Shown here piece after piece: positions 6,778 through 13,416 of a stretch of 64,000 nucleotides of DNA. The position numbers and the translations under genes were made by a program. Positions within the stretch are counted from its first letter, which is position 1; every line of letters starts with the position of its first letter. The notes under the pieces are model-generated. The model made no database searches. It saw only the letters and a list, made by a program, of their open reading frames with translations, and had not been told where the DNA came from. Origin of the DNA: Aeromicrobium sp. Leaf350. Lineage in GTDB: Bacteria > Actinomycetota > Actinomycetes > Propionibacteriales > Nocardioidaceae. The DNA is taken from positions 496,001 through 560,000 of the forward strand of contig NZ_CAKASL010000001.1 of assembly GCF_916858655.1 (NCBI RefSeq), in the 5' to 3' direction.

Positions 6778-9375
6778 ATGTGGAACGCCTGTGACTCACA
6801 TCACGCTCGTCGGACCGCCCTCGTCGCCGCGCTCGTGGCGGTCCTCCTGGTGCCGGGCACGGGGGCCTCGGGCGACGAGCTGACGCCGGTCGGTTCCCGC
6901 GAGGCCGCCGAGCAGCGCGAGGAGTCGGACCCCACGCTCGTGCCGCTGCCGGAGCCGGGACCTCGCTCGGAGGTGCCGCAGGACCGCTACGTGATGGCCG
7001 GCGGCTGCTACACCCTGCAGGCTCCGGACGGCTCGTGGATCGCGACGTCGGCCGGCGGCTACGCGACCACCACGACGGAGGCGGACGCGGCACCGTTCCA
7101 CTTCCAGGCCACCGAGCTCGGCCGCTACCTGCTGTTCGACGCCGACGAGCACTTCGTCGCTCGCGGCGCCGGCGTGACGGCGGCCGAGGCGCCGAGCCCC
7201 GCAGCCGAGTGGACCGTCGACCTCGGACCCGACGGCTTCGTGCTGGGCGACGGCGCCGAGAGCCTGGCCGTCGAGGGCGGCTCCCCCGCCGTCGGTACTG
7301 CCACGCCCTTCGCCCTGCGCCTCGCCGACGGATGCGCTCCCTGGGACGAGATCGAGGTCAACGTCGAGGGGCCCGTCCTCGCCGGCACCTCCCCCCTGCA
7401 GGAGGTGCGCGGCTACCTCGACGACCACATCCACCACATGACGACGGGCTTCCTGGGCGGCGCGATCCACTGCGGCAGGCCGTGGCACCCGTACGGCGTG
7501 AAGTACGCGCTGCAGGACTGCCCCGACCACTCGGCGACCCTCGGCAACCTGGCGATCCCCGAGATCGTGCTGAGCGGCAACCCCACGCACGACCACGTCG
7601 GTTGGCCGACGTTCAAGGACTGGCCCGCTCACGACTCCCTCACCCACGAGGGCACCTACTACAAGTGGGTCGAGCGGGCGTGGCGTGGAGGCCAGCGCCT
7701 CTGGGTCAACCTCCTCGTCGAGAACAACGTGCTGTGCTCGGTCTATCCGGGCCCGAACAAGACCTGCAACGACCTGGACTCGATCCGCACGCAGGCTGCC
7801 GAGACCCGAGCGTTCGAGAACTACGTCGACGCGCAGGCCGGCGGTCCCGGCAAGGGCTGGTACCGCGTCGTGACCACCCCGACCGAGGCCCGCGCGGTGA
7901 TCAACCAGGGCAAGCTCGCGGTCGTGCTCGGCACGGAGTCGAGCAAGCTGTTCGGCTGCAGCGCGGTGCTCGACTCACCCGCGTCGGAGTGCACCGAGGA
8001 AGCGATCAACGCGGGGCTCGACGAGCTGTACGCCCTCGGCGTGCGCCAGATGGTGCCGACCCACAAGTTCGACAACGCGTTCTCGGGCGTCAAGGGTGAC
8101 GAAGGCTTCAACGGCGTCGTCACGAACCTCGGCAACGTGCTGGCGAGCGGCACCTTCCTCGACATGGACATCTGCCCGGAGGGCCTCGGCCCCGACAACG
8201 CGCAGCTGAACCCGTCGCTCATCCCCCAGCCCGACGTCGCGCGACTCCTCGGCGGGCTGTTCGGCACCATCGCCAGCCTCGACCTGCTGCCCGTCGCGGT
8301 CCCGCTCTACAGCGAGGACCCGAACCAGTGCAACTCCCGCGGCCTGACCGAGACGGGCCGCTACATGCTCGAGCAGATGGTCGCGCGCAACATCGTCTAC
8401 GACGTCGACCACATGAGCGCGCGGGGCCGCTCGGAGGCCCTGACGGAGTTCGAGCGCCTGGGCTACTCCGGCGTGATCTCGAGCCACTCGTGGTCCGACC
8501 CGTATGCCATCCCCCGGATCTTCGCCCTCGGCGGCATGGTCAACTCCTACGCCGGCGAGAGCACGGAGTTCGTGGAGGAGTGGCACGGCCACGTCGAGGA
8601 CATGGACGGCCGGTTCTACTTCGGGCTCGGCTACGGCGCCGACACCAACGGCCTCGGCCCGCAGGGTGGTCCGCGCGGCGCCGACGTCGAGAACCCCGTG
8701 ACGTACCCGTTCCAGGGCACCTTCGACGTCGAGATCGACCACCAGGAGTCCGGTGAGCGCACGTACGACATCAACGTCGACGGCGTCGCGCACTACGGGC
8801 TCTACCCGGACTGGATCGAGGACCTCAAGCAGATCGCCGGGAACACCATCGACGACGACCTCGTGCGTGGCCCTGAGGCGTACCTGCAGATGTGGGAGCG
8901 GGCCAACGGCATCACGAACGACGCGTGCCGCCAGCCCGAGCTGCGCCGCCAGGCCAGCGACTTCACCACGATCGCGGCCGGCACGAGCTCGGACGACGTG
9001 CTCACCGGCTTCGGGCAGCCGCACCTGCGCCGCGACTCGACCTACCAGTACTGCGCGCTCGACGGTGCCGCCGAGGCGACCGTGACCGTCAGCTTCGCGG
9101 GCACCGCGGTCGCCTCCGTCAGCACGGGTGACGTCCCGAGCGGCACCGGTGGCGGCGGGGCCACGACCGGCGGCGGCACCCCGCTGGTGGGTCCCGACGG
9201 GCAGACGCTGGCCGGCGGCGGCACCGTGAACACGTCCGGCGCACGGATCCCCGACACCGGCGGTCCGAGCCTCGGCACGCTCATGGCGGGCCTCCTCGCC
9301 GCCCTGATCGGCGGCGCGATGGTCGCCTCCACCCGGCGTCTCAGGGCCACGCCCCGTGCGGGGGACGTCGGGTGA
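6778..9375 (+). CDS. secreted dipeptidase-like amidohydrolase with sortase-type C-terminal anchor
   Basis: An 865-residue exported protein. It starts with a signal peptide (ARRTALVAALVAVLLVPGTGAS, residues about 11-32). Residues about 65-185 look like a small carbohydrate- or lipid-binding beta domain. From about 205 to 730 there is a renal-dipeptidase-like TIM-barrel region with candidate metal ligands in DDHIHHM, DVDHMSARG and SSHSW. The C-terminus has IPDTGG, a hydrophobic segment of about 20 residues, and RRLR, the arrangement of LPXTG-type sorting signals. It should thus be fixed to the cell wall or membrane surface. The substrate is unknown. The TAATCT -10 box lies 6 nt before ATG and a strong hairpin follows the stop. 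Confidence 0.8.
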   Translation: MWNACDSHHARRTALVAALVAVLLVPGTGASGDELTPVGSREAAEQREESDPTLVPLPEPGPRSEVPQDRYVMAGGCYTLQAPDGSWIATSAGGYATTTTEADAAPFHFQATELGRYLLFDADEHFVARGAGVTAAEAPSPAAEWTVDLGPDGFVLGDGAESLAVEGGSPAVGTATPFALRLADGCAPWDEIEVNVEGPVLAGTSPLQEVRGYLDDHIHHMTTGFLGGAIHCGRPWHPYGVKYALQDCPDHSATLGNLAIPEIVLSGNPTHDHVGWPTFKDWPAHDSLTHEGTYYKWVERAWRGGQRLWVNLLVENNVLCSVYPGPNKTCNDLDSIRTQAAETRAFENYVDAQAGGPGKGWYRVVTTPTEARAVINQGKLAVVLGTESSKLFGCSAVLDSPASECTEEAINAGLDELYALGVRQMVPTHKFDNAFSGVKGDEGFNGVVTNLGNVLASGTFLDMDICPEGLGPDNAQLNPSLIPQPDVARLLGGLFGTIASLDLLPVAVPLYSEDPNQCNSRGLTETGRYMLEQMVARNIVYDVDHMSARGRSEALTEFERLGYSGVISSHSWSDPYAIPRIFALGGMVNSYAGESTEFVEEWHGHVEDMDGRFYFGLGYGADTNGLGPQGGPRGADVENPVTYPFQGTFDVEIDHQESGERTYDINVDGVAHYGLYPDWIEDLKQIAGNTIDDDLVRGPEAYLQMWERANGITNDACRQPELRRQASDFTTIAAGTSSDDVLTGFGQPHLRRDSTYQYCALDGAAEATVTVSFAGTAVASVSTGDVPSGTGGGGATTGGGTPLVGPDGQTLAGGGTVNTSGARIPDTGGPSLGTLMAGLLAALIGGAMVASTRRLRATPRAGDVG

Positions 9376-9380
9376 ACGCA

Positions 9381-9415
9381 GCCTGACCGCCCGATTTCGG
9401 GACGGGCGGTCAGGC
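9381..9415 (+). terminator. hairpin terminator after the secreted dipeptidase gene
   Basis: GCCTGACCGCCCG (9381-9393) and CGGGCGGTCAGGC (9403-9415) are perfect 13-bp arms around a 9-nt loop, 5 bp after the stop codon. There is no clear U-run, as is common in high-GC actinobacteria. Confidence 0.75.
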
Positions 9416-9418
9416 TGG

Positions 9419-9424
9419 TAATGT
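9419..9424 (+). promoter_or_regulatory. -10 TAATGT of the tRNA-Lys gene
   Basis: TAATGT lies 10 nt upstream of the mature tRNA 5' end, giving a predicted transcript start near 9431. Confidence 0.5.
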
Positions 9425-9434
9425 TTTCACCCGC

Positions 9435-9510
<76 letters not shown>

Positions 9511-9512
9511 CT

Positions 9513-9540
9513 CGCCCTCCGACCTTCGGGTCGGAGGGCG
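9513..9540 (+). terminator. intrinsic terminator after tRNA-Lys
   Basis: CGCCCTCCGACC and GGTCGGAGGGCG form a perfect 12-bp stem closed by a TTCG tetraloop, followed by TTTC, 3 nt after the tRNA CCA end. Confidence 0.85.
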
Positions 9541-9872
9541 TTTCCCGTTCACAGGGTTGTCTTCGACCGGTCGCAACATAACTTTAGGTACTGAAGGTTG
9601 TGCTCCTCGAGCGTGATGACCTGCCTGCACTCGCGCACGCGGCACTGGTTGACCCTCGGCTCGAGATGATCCATCCCTTCGCCGACCTCGACGACTTCGC
9701 CGCTGGCATCCGCCCGGCTCCGATCGCGCGTCGCACCCCGCGTCGCCTCCGCATCGCCGACGGAAGGCTCGCGGAGCTGGACTGATAGGCGGTCACACCG
9801 GGGTTCCGGAGTTGTCCCCAGGCCTCTTCGCGGCTCGGAGCGGGTGTCGGTGGGGGCGGGTTGGCTGGTCTC
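9541..9872. other. 332-bp stretch without a confident gene between tRNA-Lys and the DUF222/HNH gene
   Basis: The left part (about 9549-9600) is noticeably richer in A and T than its neighbours. Two short frames have coding-like third positions: one on the minus strand (9549-9674) and one on the plus strand (9600-9785). Neither has a recognised homologue or a convincing ribosome-binding site. I see no second copy of the tRNA 3' end that would mark an attachment site. Confidence 0.5.
9549..9674 (-). CDS. possible 41-residue zinc-finger-like small protein
   Basis: A short frame ends in VNQCRVRECRQVITLEEHN followed by a CC pair, so four cysteines are spaced as in a small zinc ribbon (CxxxxC...CC). 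Its third codon positions are about 80% G or C, which fits coding sequence, yet the 3' end is AT-richer than surrounding genes. The start is uncertain and the frame stays open upstream. It may be a remnant of a larger gene or a chance frame. It lies antisense to the HNH gene beside tRNA-Lys. Confidence 0.25.
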   Translation of the reverse strand: MDHLEPRVNQCRVRECRQVITLEEHNLQYLKLCCDRSKTTL

Positions 9873-11033
9873 ATGTTCGAGGACCTGGCACCGGAAGACG
9901 TGCTCGCCGCTGTGGCGAGTGCGGACTACGGCGTGGTCGAGCCGATCGACGTCATGGGCGGCAAGCACATCGACGCCATCTCCGCGTTGGAGCGGCTGGT
10001 GCGTGTGGCCCAGGCACGGATCGCCGAGCACGTGGCCGACCTGTATGCCCTGCGGCGGCTGGACTACTCGGGTGACCCGGCGCTGACGGTCGCCGCCGAG
10101 GCTGCGATGGCCCGGGGGCAGTCACCGAGTGCGGGCCGGAGCCTGCTCGAGGTCGCCATGACGCTGCGGCCGATGCCGAACCTGCGCCAGGCGTTCGGAG
10201 ACGGTGCGGTGTCGGAGCCGGTAGTCCGCGCGGTGGTGCGGGTCGTGCGCGACCTCGACCCCGACACCATCACCGCCATCGACACCCACCTCGCCGGACG
10301 CCTCGACGGCCTGACCGCTCCTCAGGCGGGCGATCTGGTGCGTGAGCTCGTGGTCACCCATGACGTCGAGGCCGCCGCCCAGCGCGAGCAGGCCGCGCGG
10401 GCCGACCAGTTCGTCTCCTACTGGCCCTCACCCGACGGCGTCGGCACCCTGATCGTGCGTGGCCCCGCCGAGCAGCTCGTCGGCATCAAGCAGGCCCTCC
10501 AAGCCCATGCCGACCGGCTCCGCGCCCGGGGTGACGACCGCCGCCGCGGGCAGATCATGGTCAACACCCTCTTCGAACGGGTCACCGGCGTCGAGACCGT
10601 CGCGGGGCCGGATGTGGACCTGTCGATCGTGCTGCCCGTGGAGGCCCTGGCCGGTGCCGCGGCAGCCGAGGACCATGTCGGCACGACCGGCCGGCAACGA
10701 CAGGGCGAGCCGAAGGCGAGGCAGGCGCCCGGGCGTAGCCCGGCACCGGCGAGGCACGAGCCGGTGAGACGGCGACGAAGGAGCCGTGCGCCCCACCAGT
10801 GCCGACAACCCGGATGCGGGTGCGGAATCCGCGACATCGACCACATCCGACCCCACCGCAACGGCGGACCCACCACCCAGACCAACGGCCAAGGCCTGTG
10901 CCGACTGTCCAACCTCGTCAAGGAGCTTCCCGGCTGGCACGTCGAACCCGGCGACAGTGGCGAGGTCACCTGGACCACCCCCACGGGGCACAGGTACACC
11001 TCACCGCCACCACGCGCCCACCCACGCACGTGA
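9873..11033 (+). CDS. DUF222/HNH endonuclease-family protein, probably degenerate
   Basis: The N-terminal half (residues about 1-265) is a DUF222 domain, the actinobacterial module that precedes HNH nucleases in multi-copy gene families. The C-terminal part retains CRQPGCGCGIRDIDHIRPH and NGQGLC, but the second zinc-ligand pair normally present as CxxCN reads CRLSN. The central residues 276-308 are Arg/Pro/Ala-rich filler coinciding with two short hairpins in the DNA (10729-10765). At 386 residues it is shorter than intact members. I infer a repeat insertion plus a deletion and expect little or no nuclease activity. ATG 9873 is preferred to a TTG 12 bp upstream, though neither has a good ribosome-binding site. 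Confidence 0.65.
   Translation: MFEDLAPEDVLAAVASADYGVVEPIDVMGGKHIDAISALERLVRVAQARIAEHVADLYALRRLDYSGDPALTVAAEAAMARGQSPSAGRSLLEVAMTLRPMPNLRQAFGDGAVSEPVVRAVVRVVRDLDPDTITAIDTHLAGRLDGLTAPQAGDLVRELVVTHDVEAAAQREQAARADQFVSYWPSPDGVGTLIVRGPAEQLVGIKQALQAHADRLRARGDDRRRGQIMVNTLFERVTGVETVAGPDVDLSIVLPVEALAGAAAAEDHVGTTGRQRQGEPKARQAPGRSPAPARHEPVRRRRRSRAPHQCRQPGCGCGIRDIDHIRPHRNGGPTTQTNGQGLCRLSNLVKELPGWHVEPGDSGEVTWTTPTGHRYTSPPPRAHPRT
10729..10765. repeat. paired short hairpins inside the DUF222/HNH gene
   Basis: CCGGGC-gta-GCCCGG (10729-10743) is followed at once by ACCGGC-N9-GCCGGT (10745-10765). They lie in the part of the reading frame that encodes atypical Arg/Pro-rich sequence, which resembles a REP-like insertion. 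Confidence 0.5.
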
Positions 11034-11053
11034 GGTCGTGGCTGGTCGTTCGA

Positions 11054-11464
11054 CTAGCGGCGGTTCCACTCGATCGCGGGGCAGGTGTCCATGACCATCG
11101 GGACGCCTGCCTCGCGAGCGCGGTCGAACGCCGCCTCGTCGATCACGCCGAGCTGCAGCCAGATGGCCTTGGCGCCGACCTCGATGGCCTCGTCCACGAA
11201 CTGTCCGGCGGCCTCGGAGCGCCGGAACACGTCGACGACATCGATGTCGAAGGGCACGTCGGCGAGGGTCGCGTACCCCTGCTCCCCCAGCACGACGGGT
11301 GCGTCCGGGTGGATCGGCACGATGCGCTTGCCCCGCTGCTGCAGCAGGGCCGCGATCGAGTGGGCCGTGCGGCTCGTGTCGCCCGAGAGACCGACGACGG
11401 CCCACGTCTCGAGGTCGTCGAGCATCAGGTCGACCGCTGCCTTGTCCTGCCAGTTCTCGCTCAT
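11054..11464 (-). CDS. CoA-binding protein (YccU-type Rossmann domain)
   Basis: A 136-residue single-domain CoA_binding protein like E. coli YccU. It contains WAVVGLSGDTSRTAHSIAALL as the nucleotide loop, and later VDVFRRSEAAGQFVDEAIEVGAKAIWLQLG, the family core. These proteins bind CoA but have no defined reaction. The start ATG 11464 lies 6 nt after a TACGGT -10 box, implying a leaderless message. It converges with the DUF222/HNH gene and diverges from a small zinc-finger gene. Confidence 0.88.
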   Translation of the reverse strand: MSENWQDKAAVDLMLDDLETWAVVGLSGDTSRTAHSIAALLQQRGKRIVPIHPDAPVVLGEQGYATLADVPFDIDVVDVFRRSEAAGQFVDEAIEVGAKAIWLQLGVIDEAAFDRAREAGVPMVMDTCPAIEWNRR

Positions 11465-11470
11465 GACTCC

Positions 11471-11476
11471 ACCGTA
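11471..11476 (-). promoter_or_regulatory. -10 TACGGT, leaderless start of the CoA-binding protein gene
   Basis: TACGGT, 6 nt, then ATG at 11464; no ribosome-binding site. Confidence 0.6.
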
Positions 11477-11531
11477 GGCCGGAACTCCACGAGGGTTCAG
11501 TACGTTGAGGCCCAGAAGGAGCTGATTGCTG

Positions 11532-11855
11532 ATGAAGTGCCCCACCGATGGAGCGACGCTCACGATGAGCGAGCGCGCCGGCGTCGAGATCGACTACTGC
11601 CCCGAGTGCCGTGGCGTCTGGCTCGACCGCGGCGAGCTCGACAAGATCCTGGACCGCGCTGCGGCCGAGGCCGGGCCGGCAGCGCCGGTGGCCCCGCCCG
11701 TCACGCCCGCGGCCCCGCAGCCCACCTACCGCGACGAGCCGTACAGGGACGACCGGTACCGCGACGACCGCCGCGACTCGTACCGCAGCGACTCCTACGG
11801 CAAGCCGTACCGCAAGAAGCGCAAGGAGAGTTGGCTCTCCGAGATCTTCGACTGA
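11532..11855 (+). CDS. zf-TFIIB-type zinc-ribbon protein
   Basis: A 107-residue protein. Residues 1-45 are a TFIIB-like zinc ribbon (MKCPTDGATL, then CPECRGVWLDRGELDKIL). The tail is proline/alanine-rich and then highly charged with repeated YRDD/YRSD units, ending KRKESWLSEIFD. Such proteins are small cytosolic or nucleic-acid-associated proteins of unknown role. ATG 11532 is chosen over one two codons upstream because AAGGAG is properly spaced from it. Confidence 0.85.
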   Translation: MKCPTDGATLTMSERAGVEIDYCPECRGVWLDRGELDKILDRAAAEAGPAAPVAPPVTPAAPQPTYRDEPYRDDRYRDDRRDSYRSDSYGKPYRKKRKESWLSEIFD

Positions 11856-11908
11856 CCGGCCCTCGGAGAGCCGGACCAGCGGCTTTCCGTCCTTGGTTGA
11901 CTGAGGAC

Positions 11909-12745
11909 ATGAAGATCTTGCTCACCGGGGGAACCGGGTACATCGGATCAGCGGTCCTGGACCGCCTCACCAGCGCCGGCCACGAGGTCACGGCCGTCGT
12001 GCGCAGCGACGAGTCGCGCGCCACGGTCGAGGAGGCCGGGGCCACCGGTCTCGTCGGCGACCTGTTCGACTCGGCGTGGCTGCGCGAGCAGCTCGCGACG
12101 CACGACGCCGGCATCCACACCGCGGCGGGCAGCGACGCCGACGACCAGGCGCTCAACACGTCGGTCGTCGACGCGGCCCTGGCCGCCTTCGGCGGGACGT
12201 CCAACCCGTTCGTCCTCACGGGCGGCGTCTGGACCTACGGCTCGGGCGAGGACCTCTCCGAGGACCGCGAGCCGAACCCCGTGCCGCTGACGGCGTGGCG
12301 CGTGCCGCTCGAGCAGAAGCTGCTCGGGTCCGACGTGCGCGCGACCGTGGTGCAGCCGGCCGTCGTCTACGGCCACGGCGCCGGCATCCCTGCGATGCTC
12401 GCCGGTCAGAAGTCGCTCCCCGGCACCGGCGACCAGCACTGGACCACGGTGCACGTCGACGACCTCGCCGACCTGTACGTCTCGGCCCTCGAGTCGCCCG
12501 GAGGCCAGACCTACCTGGCGGCGGCCGGTGACAACCCGACCGTGCGCGAGCTCGGCGAGGCCATCGGCCCCGACGTCACCGCGCAGGGCGACCAGGCCAC
12601 GCTCGACGCGCTCGGACCGTTCGGCGAGGCGCTGCTGCTCGACCAGCAGGCCTCCGGCGCCAAGGCCCGCACCGACCTCGGCTGGAGCCCGTCGCGCCCC
12701 GCGCTGGTCGACCTGCTGCGCGAGGGCTACCCCGCCGACCGCTGA
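11909..12745 (+). CDS. NAD-dependent epimerase/dehydratase-family protein (extended SDR)
   Basis: A 278-residue extended short-chain dehydrogenase. The nucleotide motif GGTGYIG is at residues 7-13; the loop HTAAGSDADD and the segment LTGGVWTYGSGEDLSED follow, with VVYGHGAG further on. The usual catalytic YxxxK is not obvious, so it may be an atypical member that binds NAD(P) without classical epimerase chemistry. It is preceded by the zinc-ribbon gene in the same direction. Its 3' end overlaps the convergent kdpE stop region by 19 bp. Confidence 0.82.
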   Translation: MKILLTGGTGYIGSAVLDRLTSAGHEVTAVVRSDESRATVEEAGATGLVGDLFDSAWLREQLATHDAGIHTAAGSDADDQALNTSVVDAALAAFGGTSNPFVLTGGVWTYGSGEDLSEDREPNPVPLTAWRVPLEQKLLGSDVRATVVQPAVVYGHGAGIPAMLAGQKSLPGTGDQHWTTVHVDDLADLYVSALESPGGQTYLAAAGDNPTVRELGEAIGPDVTAQGDQATLDALGPFGEALLLDQQASGAKARTDLGWSPSRPALVDLLREGYPADR

Positions 12746-13416
12746 ACGACGAGCCGATACCCCTGACCGGGGTCGGTGAGGAAGAGGGTGGGGGCCGCCG
12801 GATCGGGCTCGAGCTTGCGCCGCAGCTGCGCCATGTACACGCGCAGGTAGTGCGACTCGCGGCCGTAGCCGGGCCCCCACACCTCTCGCAGCAGGTCCTG
12901 CTGCGACACGAGGTGGCCGGGCCTGCGCGCCAGCACCTCCACGAGATGCCACTCGGTCGGCGTGAGCCGCACCGGCTCGCCGTCGCGCTCGGCATGCCGC
13001 TCCGTCACGTCGAGCCGCACCCCCGCTGCCTCCACGACGAGGGGCGGCTCGGCCGCGGACGAGCGGCGCACCGCAGCACGCACGCGCGCCATGAGCTCCT
13101 CCATCTCGAACGGCTTCGTCACGTAGTCGTCGGCCCCGGAGTCGAGCGCCTCGACCTTGTCGTCGGTCTCATGACGCGCCGAGAGGATCACGACAGGCAC
13201 GGCGTGCTGCTCACGCAGCCGCTGCAGCACCGACAGCCCGTCGAGGTCTGGGAGGCCGAGGTCGAGGATCACGGCGTCCGGCAGACGCTCCTCGACGATC
13301 TGCAGGGCCGATCGTCCGTCGCCGGCCGTCTCGACCTCGTAGCCGCGCGCCCGCAGGTTGATGCCCAGCGTGCGCACGATGGCCGGGTCGTCGTCGACGA
13401 CGAGCACGAACGTCAC
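12727..13416 (-). CDS. kdpE: KdpE response regulator
   Basis: OmpR/PhoB-type response regulator of 229 residues controlling the potassium-uptake operon. The receiver domain (residues 1-115) has the acidic pair D8/D9, the phosphoacceptor D52 in VILDLGLPD, and K102 in the VTKPF motif. The C-terminal winged helix (about 125-225) includes LTPTEWHLVEVLARRPG and YLRVYMAQLRRKLEPDP. It is the last gene of kdpFABCDE and its ATG overlaps the kdpD stop by 4 bp. Candidate target sites are the four 11-bp repeats upstream of kdpF (20300-20340). Confidence 0.96.
   Translation of the reverse strand: MTFVLVVDDDPAIVRTLGINLRARGYEVETAGDGRSALQIVEERLPDAVILDLGLPDLDGLSVLQRLREQHAVPVVILSARHETDDKVEALDSGADDYVTKPFEMEELMARVRAAVRRSSAAEPPLVVEAAGVRLDVTERHAERDGEPVRLTPTEWHLVEVLARRPGHLVSQQDLLREVWGPGYGRESHYLRVYMAQLRRKLEPDPAAPTLFLTDPGQGYRLVVQRSAG

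Noticed and set aside
9600-9785. A 61-residue plus-strand frame before the HNH gene
   Set aside because: Codon bias is only moderate, no ribosome-binding site is seen, and an overlapping minus-strand frame looks equally plausible; kept only as part of the described gap.
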